Shown one piece after another: positions 31,413 to 40,387 of a DNA stretch of 64,000 nucleotides. Position 1 is the stretch's first letter; each line of letters opens with the position of its first letter. Location: the NCBI GenBank assembly GCA_036496385.1, contig DASXLD010000071.1:40654-104653 (forward strand). The letters run 5' to 3'. The position numbers were made by a program, and so were the translations under genes. The notes beneath the pieces were generated by a model that was not told where the DNA came from, did not search any database, and saw only the letters and a list, made by a program, of their open reading frames with translations. This stretch comes from Schlegelella_A sp036496385 (GTDB taxonomy: Bacteria > Pseudomonadota > Gammaproteobacteria > Burkholderiales > Burkholderiaceae_C).

Positions 31413-33653
31413 TCAGCGACGACGCGCCGAGCGCACGCCGGCGACGCGACGCACCTGGGCAAGCGCGGCAGCGAGCTTGTCGGCGTCGGCGACTTCGACG
31501 GTGAAGGTCATGTAGGCCGTCTCGCTGCCGCCGTCGCGGACCGATTGCGAGCGCACGCCGATGACGTTGATCTTGTCCTTCGCGAGCACCTCCGAGACGT
31601 CGCGCAGCAAGCCCGGACGGTCGTTCGCCTCGACGCTGACGTCGACCGGATAGAGCGCCGGGCGCGCGCCGTCGGCGACACCCCAAGCGACGTCGATGAC
31701 GCGCTCGGCCGAGCGGCCGGCGAGCTCGCGCAGGTTGCTGCAGCCGATGCGATGCACGGCCACGCCCTTGCCGCGGGTAACGTAGCCGGCGACCCGGTCG
31801 GGCGGCGCCGGCCGGCAACAGCGCGCGAGCGTCGTCAGCAGCGAGCCGACGCCGACGACGAGGACGCCGCCGCCATCGCCCGGCGCGCGCGACGGCTTGA
31901 GCGTCACTTCGCCAGCATCGCCCTTCGGCGCGGGCGCCGGCCGCAGCAGCGCCTCGATGCTCCTGAGCGAGAGCTCGTCCTTGCCGACGACCTCGAACAG
32001 CGCGTCGGCATCGCGCAGGCCGAGCTGCGCCGCGAGGTCGGCATGCTTGAGCGCGGTCTTGCCCTCGCGCTGGAGGAGCTTCTCGACGGCTTCGCGGCCG
32101 CGCGCGATCGTCGCCGCCTGTGCCTGCGCGTTGAACCAGGCGCGTACCTTGGCCTTCGAGCGCGCGCTCTGCAGATAGCCGAGCTCGGGGTTCAGCCAGT
32201 CGAGCGAAGGGCCGCCGCTCTTGGCGGCGATCACCTCGACGACCTGGCCGCTCTTCAACGCGGTGTTGAGCGGGACGATCGAACCGTCGACCTTGGCACC
32301 GCGGCAACGGTGGCCGAGCTGCGTGTGCACCGCGTAGGCGAAGTCGATCGGCGTCGCCTTCGCCGCGAGCTCGACCAGCGCGGCCTGTGGCGTGAAGACG
32401 TAGATGCGGTCATCGAAGCGGACCCGCGCCGCCCCGTCGTCGTCGGCCACGCCAGGATCGCCGTCGCCGGCGAGATCGCGCTCCCACGCGAGCAGCTGGC
32501 GCAACACGACCAGGCGCGCCTGGGCGACCTTGGCCTCGAACGAGCCACCGGCCGCAACCGCAGCGCGCGTGGCGTCGGCCTCCTTGTAAGCCCAGTGCGC
32601 CGACAAGCCGTACTCGGCGTGCTCGTGCATCTCGCCGGTGCGGATCTGGATCTCGACCGCGTTGCCGTCGTCGGCCTCGACCACGGTGTGGAGCGAGCGG
32701 TAGCCGTTCGCCTTCGGCCGCGCGATGTAGTCGTCGAGCTCGCCGGCGATCGCGCGGAAGCGCTCGTGGACGCGGCCGAGGACGGCGTAGCAGTCGGCGA
32801 CGTCGGCGGCGATCACCCGCAAGGCGATGACGTCGAGCACCCGGGCGAAGCTCAGGCCCTTTCGGTGCATCTTCTTCCAGATGCTGTAGAGATGCTTCGG
32901 CCGACCCTGCACCGTCACCCGCAGGCCGTGCCCGGCGAGGTCGGCGGCGAGGCTCTCGCGCATCGCCGCCACGCGTGCCTCGCGGTCGGCGCGGCGCTCG
33001 TCGAGGCTCGCCGCGGTGCTTCGATACGACACCGGGTCGAGGAAGCGAAACGCGAGGTCCTCGAGCTCCCACTTGATCTGCCAGATGCCGAGCCGATTGG
33101 CGAGCGGCGCGAACACCTGCATCGCTTCGGCGGCGAGGTCGGGCGGGCACGGCTGCTTCGTCGCCGCGAAGAAACGCAGCGTCTGCAGGCGCGATGCGAG
33201 CCGGACCAGCACGACGCGCAGGTCCTGCGAGAACGCAAGCAGCATCTTGCGGACGCGCTCGACCTGCTGCGCCCGGCCAGCGGCGTCGAGCCGTGCGCCC
33301 TGCGCCGCGCGCTGCAGGGCACCGAGCTTCCTCGCGTGGGCGACGAGCGCCGCCTGCGAGGCGCCGAAGAGCGGCGTCAGCACCGCATCGGGATCGCCGA
33401 GCTGATCGGCGGCGTGAACGAGATACGCGGCAGCGCAAAGCGATGGCGCCGCGCCGATCGCGGCCAGGATCGCGGCGACGCCGTCGGCATGCGCGAGCAC
33501 GCCCTCACCGGTCGGCAGCTCGCCGCCGACGACGAGCGGCGCCGCGAAGGCGCGCGCGCGCACGACGTCGTCGCCGACGCTCGCGGCTTCGCTCGGATCG
33601 AGCAAGCGGACGATCGGCGCCGGCGCTTCTGCCGTCGCCGATGCAGTCTTCAT
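31413..33653 (-). CDS. relA: RelA-type (p)ppGpp synthetase
   Basis: 746 residues, domains in order: degenerate HD-like domain (about 60-190) where the hydrolase HD-x-x-E-D motif is replaced (YLVHAADQLGDPDAV), synthetase domain (about 240-370; GRPKHLYSIWKKM, DVIALRVIA, PKANGYRSLHT, EIQIRTGEMHEHAEYG), TGS domain (about 430-495; VFTPQAALVELAAKATPIDFAYAVHTQLG), and a C-terminal ACT domain (PVDVSVEANDRPGLLRDVSEVLAK). Loss of the HD motif argues for a synthetase-only RelA rather than bifunctional SpoT. The ATG at 33653 gives the usual length; in-frame sequence upstream lies in the hydrolase gene. Confidence 0.93.
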   Translation of the reverse strand: MKTASATAEAPAPIVRLLDPSEAASVGDDVVRARAFAAPLVVGGELPTGEGVLAHADGVAAILAAIGAAPSLCAAAYLVHAADQLGDPDAVLTPLFGASQAALVAHARKLGALQRAAQGARLDAAGRAQQVERVRKMLLAFSQDLRVVLVRLASRLQTLRFFAATKQPCPPDLAAEAMQVFAPLANRLGIWQIKWELEDLAFRFLDPVSYRSTAASLDERRADREARVAAMRESLAADLAGHGLRVTVQGRPKHLYSIWKKMHRKGLSFARVLDVIALRVIAADVADCYAVLGRVHERFRAIAGELDDYIARPKANGYRSLHTVVEADDGNAVEIQIRTGEMHEHAEYGLSAHWAYKEADATRAAVAAGGSFEAKVAQARLVVLRQLLAWERDLAGDGDPGVADDDGAARVRFDDRIYVFTPQAALVELAAKATPIDFAYAVHTQLGHRCRGAKVDGSIVPLNTALKSGQVVEVIAAKSGGPSLDWLNPELGYLQSARSKAKVRAWFNAQAQAATIARGREAVEKLLQREGKTALKHADLAAQLGLRDADALFEVVGKDELSLRSIEALLRPAPAPKGDAGEVTLKPSRAPGDGGGVLVVGVGSLLTTLARCCRPAPPDRVAGYVTRGKGVAVHRIGCSNLRELAGRSAERVIDVAWGVADGARPALYPVDVSVEANDRPGLLRDVSEVLAKDKINVIGVRSQSVRDGGSETAYMTFTVEVADADKLAAALAQVRRVAGVRSARRR

Positions 33654-33672
33654 GGCGGTGCCGGAGCGCTCA

Positions 33673-34560
33673 TCACGCGCCGTCCCGCAGGAAGTCGCGA
33701 ACCACAGCGACCTGGTCGGCGGCGACGAGCGTCGGTGCGTGGCCGACGGCGGCGAACTCGTGGACGCGCGGCTTCGGCCCGCGCGACGCCATCGCCGCCG
33801 CGGTCTGCGGCGAGAGGACGTCGGAGCCGGCGCCACGCAAGAGCAAGGTCGGGCACGCAATGCGGTCGTACGCAGCCCAGAGCGCAGCTTCGCCGGCCGC
33901 CGCCAGCTCGGGGGTGACGCTGCGGAGGGCATCGCCGATCGCCGGGTCGTAGTGCAGCCGCCAGCGCGTGCCGTCGCGGCGCAGCATCGGCCGGGTCAAC
34001 GCCATCCATTCGGCGCGCGTGTGGGGGCCGAAGCCTTGCGAGATCGTGAGCAGGTAGTCGGCGGCGTCGTCCTCGCTCGCCCAGGTCAGGGGCTTGCCGA
34101 TGTACTCGGCGATGCGGCCGAGGCCCGAGACGTCGATCGCCGGCCCGATGTCGTTCAGGACCAGGCGCGAAATCGGCGACCCCGGCAGCCCGGCGAGCGC
34201 CATGCCGATCAGGCCGCCCATCGAGGTGCCGACCCAGTGCACCGTCTTCGCGTCGAGGCGCGCCAGCAGCGTCACCGTGTCGGCGACGTAGGTCGGCAGC
34301 GCGTAGCCGTTCGGGTCGGCGAGCCGATCCGACTCGCCACGACCGACGACATCGGGGCAGACGACGCGCCAGCCGTCCTGCATGGCGCGCGCGAGGACGT
34401 CGAAGTCGCGGCCCTGGCGCGTGACGCCGTGCGCGCAGACGAGGACGCGGTCGGTGGCACCGCCGGTGCGCTCCCACTGCCAGTACGCCATGCGGTGCAG
34501 GCCGCGCGTGTCGAGGCATTGGACGTGGCAAAGACGCGGCTGGTCTTCTCTTTCGCTCAT
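33673..34560 (-). CDS. Alpha/beta-hydrolase family protein
   Basis: 295 residues. The alpha/beta-hydrolase fold is visible: oxyanion turn VCAHGVTRQGRDFD (about 42-55), nucleophile elbow GTSMGGLIG (Ser about 113), acid in LLRGAGSDVLSP and the histidine in FAAVGHAPTLV. Many betaproteobacteria carry this protein near relA; the substrate is not known. Start ATG 34560, 7 nt after the SIMPL gene stop, so the two are probably one transcript. Confidence 0.88.
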   Translation of the reverse strand: MSEREDQPRLCHVQCLDTRGLHRMAYWQWERTGGATDRVLVCAHGVTRQGRDFDVLARAMQDGWRVVCPDVVGRGESDRLADPNGYALPTYVADTVTLLARLDAKTVHWVGTSMGGLIGMALAGLPGSPISRLVLNDIGPAIDVSGLGRIAEYIGKPLTWASEDDAADYLLTISQGFGPHTRAEWMALTRPMLRRDGTRWRLHYDPAIGDALRSVTPELAAAGEAALWAAYDRIACPTLLLRGAGSDVLSPQTAAAMASRGPKPRVHEFAAVGHAPTLVAADQVAVVRDFLRDGA

Positions 34561-34567
34561 GACGCTT

Positions 34568-35290
34568 TCACTTCATCTGAATCGTGCCGTTGACGTTCGC
34601 GATCACGACCTCCTTGCCGGGCTCGACCGGGAGCGCCGCGGCGGCGGCGCTCGGCGCGGCCTGCATGCGCATCATCGGCTGTGGGCCGGGCTGCGGCTCG
34701 TTCGTCGTCACCGTCACTTCGCGCACGCCCCAGCCGCCGTAGCCGAACAGCCTCGCATAGCTCGCTGCCTTGGCGCGAAACGCCGCGATCGCCTCGGCGA
34801 CGACGTCGGCTTCGACCCGCTGGCTCGCTTCGCGCGAGAGCCGGTAGCCGACACGCGCGATCGTCATCGTCGTGATGCGGCCGGTGAGCTGCGCGATGGC
34901 AGCAGTGTCGCGCCCTTCGACGACGAGCTCGGCAGTGCCTTGCCAGCCGCTGATCGTCGAGCGGCCCGAGCTCGTCGGCGGCGCGTAGCGCGGATAGAGC
35001 GAGAAATTGCCGGTGTGGACGTCGAGCTGCCCCGGCCGCGCCGCCTGCTTCGCTTCCGCGAGCGCGCCGTCGAGCGCCTGCTTGAGCGCGGCCTGCACGG
35101 CGTTGGCGTCGGTGCCCTCGTGCGTGGTCGAGAAGGTGACGGCGAGAACATCTTTCTGCACCTCGATGCTCGCGCTCGCGCCGAGACCGAGGACGCCATC
35201 GGGAGGCGGCATTTGCGCGCACACCGGCGCGACGATGGTCGTCGCTGCGAGAACACAAGCGGTCCAGGCCGCGCCGTGCACGAACTTCAT
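34568..35290 (-). CDS. SIMPL-domain (DUF541) exported protein
   Basis: 240 residues. Signal peptide MKFVHGAAWTACVLAATTIVAPVCA-QM, then a DUF541 domain (about 35-230) with GLGASASIEVQKDVLAVTF and YRLSREASQRVEADVVAEAIAAFRAKAASYA. SIMPL-domain proteins are periplasmic or outer-membrane-linked and implicated in oxidative or envelope stress; the biochemical role is not established. It is divergent from ompR with a 106-nt shared region. Confidence 0.9.
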   Translation of the reverse strand: MKFVHGAAWTACVLAATTIVAPVCAQMPPPDGVLGLGASASIEVQKDVLAVTFSTTHEGTDANAVQAALKQALDGALAEAKQAARPGQLDVHTGNFSLYPRYAPPTSSGRSTISGWQGTAELVVEGRDTAAIAQLTGRITTMTIARVGYRLSREASQRVEADVVAEAIAAFRAKAASYARLFGYGGWGVREVTVTTNEPQPGPQPMMRMQAAPSAAAAALPVEPGKEVVIANVNGTIQMK

Positions 35291-35320
35291 GATGGATTGC
35301 TCAGCAACGCCTTCGCGACG

Positions 35321-35384
35321 TGTAACAGCTCGTCAACACGGCCCGGAATCGCCCGCAAAGCCGCGCAGAATCGCGATTGTTACA
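35321..35384. promoter_or_regulatory. Candidate OmpR boxes in the ompR / SIMPL divergent region
   Basis: TGTAACA (35321-35327) and TGTTACA (35378-35384) are inverted copies flanking the middle of the region. GTAACA-type elements are part of OmpR recognition sites in enterobacteria. This suggests autoregulation of ompR-envZ and shared control of the divergent SIMPL gene. Sequence similarity only. Confidence 0.35.
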
Positions 35385-35396
35385 AATGGGGAAACG

Positions 35397-36131
35397 ATGA
35401 ATACAGCTGCCAACGCCCGCCCGGATCGGATCGTCGTCGTCGACGATGATGCCCGCATTCGAGACCTGCTGCGGCGCTACCTGACCCAGGAAGGATTCGA
35501 GGTCCTGCTCGCCGAGGACGCCAAGGCGCTGAACCGCCTGCTGACGCGCGAGACCGTTCACCTCATCGTTCTCGACCTGATGCTGCCGGGCGAGGACGGC
35601 CTGTCGATCTGCCGGCGCCTGCGCGCCGCCAACGACGTGACGCCGATCATCATGCTGACCGCGAAGGTCGAGGACGTCGATCGCATCGTCGGCCTCGAGG
35701 TCGGCGCCGACGACTATCTGCCCAAGCCGTTCAACCCGCGCGAGCTGCTCGCACGCATCCATGCCGTGCTGCGTCGGCGGCCGCAGGTGGAAGCGCCCGG
35801 CGCGCCCGCGCTCGACGCGCAGACCGTCACCTTCGGGCCGTTCGTGTTCGACCTCGCGCTCAGGCGGCTCACCAAGGACGGCGAGCAGATCGCGCTCACG
35901 ACCGGCGAGTTCTCGATGCTGAAGGCGCTCGTGCGCCATCCGCGCCAGCCGCTCTCGCGCGACAAGCTGGCGCAGCTCGCGCGCGGCCGCGAGTTCGAGC
36001 CGTTCGATCGCAGCCTCGATGTCCAGATCTCGCGGCTGCGCAAGATGATCGAGCCCGACCCGACGCAGCCGCGCTATATCCAGACGGTGTGGGGGGTCGG
36101 CTACGTCTTCGTCCCCGACGGCGCTGCCTAA
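35397..36131 (+). CDS. ompR: OmpR-type response regulator
   Basis: 244 residues. Receiver domain (about 10-125: VVDDDARIRDLL, phospho-Asp in LIVLDLMLPGEDG, Thr in IIMLTAKVED, Lys in DYLPKPFNP) and a winged-helix DNA-binding domain (about 145-240: RRLTKDGEQIALTTGEFSMLKALVRH ... RYIQTVWGVGYVFVP). The ATG at 35397 gives the standard length; the longer frame upstream is shadow of the SIMPL gene. envZ follows 15 nt downstream. Confidence 0.93.
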   Translation: MNTAANARPDRIVVVDDDARIRDLLRRYLTQEGFEVLLAEDAKALNRLLTRETVHLIVLDLMLPGEDGLSICRRLRAANDVTPIIMLTAKVEDVDRIVGLEVGADDYLPKPFNPRELLARIHAVLRRRPQVEAPGAPALDAQTVTFGPFVFDLALRRLTKDGEQIALTTGEFSMLKALVRHPRQPLSRDKLAQLARGREFEPFDRSLDVQISRLRKMIEPDPTQPRYIQTVWGVGYVFVPDGAA

Positions 36132-36146
36132 GGCAACAATCGGCCG

Positions 36147-37547
36147 GTGGCGACCCGTACTGCCAAGCGTCCTTCCTCGACTCCCCTCTCCGAGCGGCTG
36201 AGGCCGCCGCAGGCACCGCGCCTCGCCAAGAAGTTCGTCGCCCTCAGCCTCTTCTGGCGGACCTTCTTCCTGCTCGCCCTGCTGCTCGCAAGCGGTGTCT
36301 TCGCCTGGGTGCAGACCTTCCGTGCGCTCGAGTTCGAGCCGCGCGCGATCCAGGCGGCGCAGCAGATCGCGAGCCTCGTCAACATCGCTCGCGCCGCCCT
36401 GCTCGGCACCGACGGCATCAACCGGATCGCGATCATCAAGAGCGTCTCGACGCTCGATTCGGTCAAGCTCACGCCGCGCGAGCCGAGCGACAAGTGGGAG
36501 CCGTTCGAGATCGACCGCTTCCAGCGCGTCATCGAGCGGGAGCTCCGCGACCAGCTCGGCCCCGACACCATCGTCGCCAGCTCGATGAACGGCACGCCCG
36601 GCCTGTGGGTCGGCTTTTCGATCGCGCGCGACTCGTTCTGGCTGAAGGTCGATCCGACCCGGGTCGGGCCGATGTCGACCAGCACGATCGTGCTCTGGGT
36701 CTCGATCGCGCTGCTCGCAACGGTGCTCGGCTCGGCCGGGATCGCGCGCCTCATCAACCGGCCGCTGAAAGACCTCTCGTTCGCCGCCAGCCGGATCCGC
36801 GAAGGCGAGTACGACTCACGCCTCGACGAGACGACGATGACGAGCGAGATCCGCCAGGTCAACATGGGCTTCAACCGGATGGCGCGCGAGCTGGCCAAGG
36901 TCGAGCAGGACCGCGCGGTGATGCTCGCCGGCATCTCGCACGACCTGCGCACGCCGCTCTCGCGATTGCGCCTCGAGGCCGAGATGAGCGTCCAGGACGA
37001 CGAGGCCAAGAGCAACATGGCGATGGACATCGACCAGCTCGACGCGATCATCGACAAGTTCATGGACTACGCGCGGCCGGGCGAGGTCAAGCTCGTCTCG
37101 GTCGACGTCGCCACGATCGTCCAGCGCGAGGCGGCGGCGTTTCGCGACACCAGCCAGATCCGCATCCAGTCCAAGGTCGCTCCCGACACGCGCGTCCTCG
37201 CCGACGACGTCGAGCTCGGTCGTGTCCTGCAGAACCTGTTCGAGAACGCGCGCCGCTACGGCCGCTCGGTCGACACCGGCATCGCTCGCGTCGTCGTCAG
37301 CTACGCGCGGACGGGCCAGTGGGTGATCGTCACCGTGCGCGACCACGGCCAGGGCGTCGACCCGAAGAAGATCGACCAGCTGACGACGCCGTTCTTTCGC
37401 GGCGACGCCGCACGGACCGCGGCAACCGGCGCCGGCCTCGGCCTCGCGATCGTCGAGAAGGCGCTGGCGCGGATGGGCGGCGCGTTCGAGATCACCAACG
37501 CCACCGACAGCGGCCTGCTCGCCCATATCCGGCTGAAACGCGCCTGA
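36147..37547 (+). CDS. envZ: EnvZ-type membrane sensor histidine kinase
   Basis: 466 residues starting at GTG 36147. Two membrane helices (about 37-55 and 180-200) enclose a periplasmic sensor. A HAMP domain follows (RLINRPLKDLSFAASRIREGEYD), then HisKA with His in MLAGISHDLRTPLSRLRLEAEMS (about 259), and HATPase_c with N box LFENARRYG and G boxes DHGQGVD and GAGLGLAI. Partner of OmpR; it senses envelope or osmotic conditions in enterobacteria, and the signal in this organism is unknown. Confidence 0.92.
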   Translation: MATRTAKRPSSTPLSERLRPPQAPRLAKKFVALSLFWRTFFLLALLLASGVFAWVQTFRALEFEPRAIQAAQQIASLVNIARAALLGTDGINRIAIIKSVSTLDSVKLTPREPSDKWEPFEIDRFQRVIERELRDQLGPDTIVASSMNGTPGLWVGFSIARDSFWLKVDPTRVGPMSTSTIVLWVSIALLATVLGSAGIARLINRPLKDLSFAASRIREGEYDSRLDETTMTSEIRQVNMGFNRMARELAKVEQDRAVMLAGISHDLRTPLSRLRLEAEMSVQDDEAKSNMAMDIDQLDAIIDKFMDYARPGEVKLVSVDVATIVQREAAAFRDTSQIRIQSKVAPDTRVLADDVELGRVLQNLFENARRYGRSVDTGIARVVVSYARTGQWVIVTVRDHGQGVDPKKIDQLTTPFFRGDAARTAATGAGLGLAIVEKALARMGGAFEITNATDSGLLAHIRLKRA

Positions 37548-37572
37548 TCGCGCGGGTGTTCTGCCGGCCGCG

Positions 37573-38184
37573 CTACTTCAGGTCGCGGTGCGTCTCGACG
37601 ATGCGCGAGACGATGCCGTACTCGATCGCCTCTTCGGCGCTCATCCAGAAGTCGCGCTCCATGTCGGCGATCACCTTCTCGTAGGTCTTGCCGGTCTCGC
37701 GGCTGATGACACGCGCGATGCGCTCGCGCGTGCGCAGGATCTCCTTGGCCTGGATCGCGATATCGGTCGCCGGGCCGCCAGCGCCGCCGGCGGGCTGATG
37801 GATCATGAAGCGGGTGTTCGGCAGGCAGACGCGTCGGTTCGGCGGCGCGGCCAGAAAGACGTGGGTGCCTGCGCTTGCGACCCAGCCCGAGCCGATCGTC
37901 ACCACCGGCGCGCGCACGAAGCGGATCATGTCGTGGATCGCGTCGCCCGATTCGACGTGGCCGCCGGGCGACGAGACCATCACCTGGATCGGCGCCTCGG
38001 ACTCCTCGGCGAGCGCGATCAGCCGCTCGCAGGTCGAGCGCGCCATCGCGTGATCGATCTCGCCGAAGACGAGCACGAAGCGCGACTTGAAGGCGAGCTT
38101 TTCGGTCAGGCTGCCAGGGCTGGCCGGCGCGGTCTTGGCGGCTTCGGTCTCGGGCTTGTCGTCGTCGGACAGCGACTGCTTCAT
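37573..38184 (-). CDS. ClpP-like serine protease, divergent paralogue of the Clp proteolytic subunit
   Basis: 203 residues. ClpP fold with SSPGGHVESGDAIHDMI, catalytic Ser in GSGWVASAGTHVFLA, His in TRFMIHQPAGG and the acidic residue later in the chain. It differs from canonical ClpP around the active site (WVASAGT rather than the usual Q-A-A-S-M-G) and has an acidic Ser/Asp/Glu-rich N-terminus. No clpX lies beside it, so it is likely a second, specialised ClpP. ATG 38184 has GGAG about 10 nt upstream; GTG 38232 would add 16 residues but has no ribosome site. Confidence 0.85.
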   Translation of the reverse strand: MKQSLSDDDKPETEAAKTAPASPGSLTEKLAFKSRFVLVFGEIDHAMARSTCERLIALAEESEAPIQVMVSSPGGHVESGDAIHDMIRFVRAPVVTIGSGWVASAGTHVFLAAPPNRRVCLPNTRFMIHQPAGGAGGPATDIAIQAKEILRTRERIARVISRETGKTYEKVIADMERDFWMSAEEAIEYGIVSRIVETHRDLK

Positions 38185-38339
38185 CTCAGGCTCCGTGGCG
38201 ATCCTCGCCGGTTCGCCCAAATCGTACGCCACGGCACGCGCGTCGGTGGATCAGCGCCGCAGCCGCTCGGGACATCGTGCCCGCGCCGCGTCGCCCGCCG
38301 TCGACGGCAAGCGTCAGCCGCGCTGCAGCCGTCCCGGCG

Positions 38340-38942
38340 TCACGCGTCCTTGACCTCGACATGGTAGGTCGCCCACGGGCACGAGCCGAAGCGCTGGCCG
38401 AGTGGCTGCGCGGCGGTATCGGCGAACGCGTCGGCATCGTAGATCGTCCAGAGCGGGCCGAGGCCGCCGAGGGCCATCGGCTTGCCGTCGAGGTGCGTCG
38501 CGATGATGAAGCGGCGCCGGCCGGCCTCGGCGGCACTGATCTGTGCGGCGTAGCCGTCGATCGCACGAACCAACAGCGCGGTCTTCTCGCTCGGCTTGGC
38601 GCCGCACGCCTTGACGACGTCGAGCAGCAACGGGCCGCGGAGCGCGTGCTGCTTGCCGTCGTACTCGAGCGTCGGCCGGATCGTGACTGCCGGCAGCGCC
38701 GCGATCGCAGTGAAGTCGAAGGTCTGCGCCTTGCTGAAGCCGAGCTTCTGCTTGGCCATCAGCTGATCGAGCACGGGATCGAACGGACCTCGGTTGCCGG
38801 CGCCGATCGCGCCGCTGACCGTGAGCAGCGTCGGGCCGGACGCGCTCTTGGCCGCAGGCTGCGCCGCGAACGCGGTGGGCAGATGGGCGATGCCGACCAC
38901 CGTGCCCGCGACCGTCGCACCGAGGAATCGACGTTTCTGCAC
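38340..38942 (-). CDS. Exported molybdopterin-dependent oxidoreductase-like protein
   Basis: 200 residues. The N-terminus (MQKRRFLGATVAGTVVGIAHLPTAFA) is signal-like with KRR before the hydrophobic stretch, resembling a weak Tat signal. The body matches the small sulfite-oxidase/molybdopterin-fold domain: FDFTAIAALPAVTIRPTLEYDGKQHALRGPLLLDVVKACGA and GGLGPLWTIYDADAF. No obvious molybdenum-ligating Cys context beyond VKACG, so cofactor binding is doubtful. GTG 38942 is preceded by GGGAG. Function unknown. Confidence 0.75.
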   Translation of the reverse strand: MQKRRFLGATVAGTVVGIAHLPTAFAAQPAAKSASGPTLLTVSGAIGAGNRGPFDPVLDQLMAKQKLGFSKAQTFDFTAIAALPAVTIRPTLEYDGKQHALRGPLLLDVVKACGAKPSEKTALLVRAIDGYAAQISAAEAGRRRFIIATHLDGKPMALGGLGPLWTIYDADAFADTAAQPLGQRFGSCPWATYHVEVKDA

Positions 38943-38974
38943 GGCTCGCTCCCGCTGTGTCGTGAGCGGCGACT

Positions 38975-39073
38975 CTAGATGACGAGCAGGAGCAGCGCGA
39001 GCATTCCGGCCGCGGCGGCCGGCACGATCGCGCCAGGCACGCGAGCGCGACCGCGATGTGCCGTGGCTGTCAT
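38975..39073 (-). CDS. Possible 32-residue membrane peptide coupled to ispF
   Basis: MTATAHRGRARVPGAIVPAA ending AAGMLALLLLVI: a basic N-terminus and one hydrophobic segment. Its ATG overlaps the ispF stop (ATGA), the coupling style of true pairs here. It is too short for family assignment, and the frame may be accidental. Confidence 0.3.
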   Translation of the reverse strand: MTATAHRGRARVPGAIVPAAAAGMLALLLLVI

Positions 39074-39567
39074 GTCCCGCGCCACAGCAGGCACACCGCT
39101 CGCGATTCGATCGCCTCGCCATGCCCGACCGGTCCCATCTTCTCGGCCGTCTTCGCCTTGATGCTCACCTGCTCGATCTCGACTCCGAGCGCACCGGCGA
39201 CGCGCTGGCGCATCGCCGCGACATGAGGGGCGAGCCGGGGCGCCTGCGCGATCACGGTCGCGTCGACGTTGCCGACCTGCCAGCCGGCCGCCTTGACGCG
39301 CCGCGCCGCCTCCGAGAGCAGCGCGAGCGAGTCGGCGCCCTGGTACTGCATGTCGGTTTCGGGGAAGTGGTGGCCGATGTCGCCGAGCGCGGCCGCGCCG
39401 AAGAGGGCATCGGTGATCGCGTGGCAAAGCGCGTCGGCATCCGAGTGACCGGCGAGGCCATGCGTGTGCGCGATCTCGACGCCGCCGAGGATGAGCTTTC
39501 GGCCCTCGACGAGCGCGTGCATGTCCCAGCCTTCGCCGACGCGCCAGAGCGGACCGCGCGGTCTCAT
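39070..39567 (-). CDS. ispF: IspF, 2-C-methyl-D-erythritol 2,4-cyclodiphosphate synthase
   Basis: 165 residues. Fifth step of the MEP isoprenoid pathway. Zinc-site residues are in RVGEGWDMHAL (Asp, His) and HTHGLAGHSDADALCHAITDALFGAAALGDIGHHFP, with NVDATVIAQAPRL toward the end. The MEP pathway supplies the prenyl chains that any UbiA/MenA-type enzyme needs. ATGA overlap with ispD upstream. Confidence 0.97.
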   Translation of the reverse strand: MRPRGPLWRVGEGWDMHALVEGRKLILGGVEIAHTHGLAGHSDADALCHAITDALFGAAALGDIGHHFPETDMQYQGADSLALLSEAARRVKAAGWQVGNVDATVIAQAPRLAPHVAAMRQRVAGALGVEIEQVSIKAKTAEKMGPVGHGEAIESRAVCLLWRGT

Positions 39568-40274
39568 GCGCTGTGGCGCCGGACGAGAAGCGCCTCGGCG
39601 ATCGCGAAATCATCGGGGTGCGTGACCTTGATGTTCTCGGCCGATCCGGCGACCAGCTTCGGCCGCAGACCAATCGACTCGATCGCCGACGCCTCATCGG
39701 TCGCCTCGGGGTTTCGCGCCAGCGCATCGGCGAGAACGCCGAACCTGAACATCTGCGGCGTCTGCGCTTTCCAGACGTTGTCGCGCGACAGCGTCGCAAC
39801 GGCGCGATCGCCTTCGGCGCGCTTCAGCGTGTCCGAGACGGGCAAGGCGAGCAGGCCGCCGATGCCGTCGCCGCGACAGGCGTCGACGAGTGCGTCGATC
39901 CATTCGGCGCGGACCAGGCAGCGCGCGGCGTCGTGAACGAGGACCCAGTCGTTCGGCGCCGCGCCGAGCCCTGCGAGTTTGGCGAGTCCCCCGGCGACCG
40001 TCGCGGCACGCGTCGTACCGCCGCAGCGCGCGAGCGCGAGGCGCGGATCCGACGGCAGCGCGGTCAGGCCTTCGTAGTGTCGATCCTCGGGCGCGACCAC
40101 GACGAGGATCCGGCTCAGCCGTTGCACCGCGACGAGCGCCGCCAGCGTATGGGCGACGAGCGGCCGGCCGGCGATCTCGACGTACTGCTTGGCGACCGCG
40201 GCGCCGGCGCGGACGCCGCTGCCGGCGCACGGAACGAGCGCGTACAGACGACGGACGGTGGGCGGGCTCGGCAT
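39564..40274 (-). CDS. ispD: IspD, 2-C-methyl-D-erythritol 4-phosphate cytidylyltransferase
   Basis: 236 residues. It has the CTP-binding loop VPCAGSGVRAGAAVAKQYVEIAGRPL, RCGGTTRAATVAGGL, the VLVHDAARCLV motif, and QTPQMFRFGVLADAL near the C-terminus. It makes CDP-methylerythritol in the MEP pathway. ATG 40274 (MPSPPTVRRLYALVPCAG) is preferred over an upstream start that adds a Pro-rich, unconserved piece. Overlaps ispF by ATGA; divergent from mfd with a 113-nt gap. Confidence 0.95.
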   Translation of the reverse strand: MPSPPTVRRLYALVPCAGSGVRAGAAVAKQYVEIAGRPLVAHTLAALVAVQRLSRILVVVAPEDRHYEGLTALPSDPRLALARCGGTTRAATVAGGLAKLAGLGAAPNDWVLVHDAARCLVRAEWIDALVDACRGDGIGGLLALPVSDTLKRAEGDRAVATLSRDNVWKAQTPQMFRFGVLADALARNPEATDEASAIESIGLRPKLVAGSAENIKVTHPDDFAIAEALLVRRHSA

Positions 40275-40387
40275 CGGCGCAGGATCGGTTGCAGGGGGCG
40301 AAGGATAGCCGCGGCCCCGTGCCACACGAGCGAGCCACTTAAAATCGCTGCTTTTCTTTCGCGCGGCACGCGACTTTTGCCGCCTTC

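Noticed and set aside
31413..33653. Calling the relA gene spoT
   Set aside because: The HD-x-x-E-D hydrolase motif expected in SpoT is replaced by AADQLGD, so hydrolase activity is unlikely.
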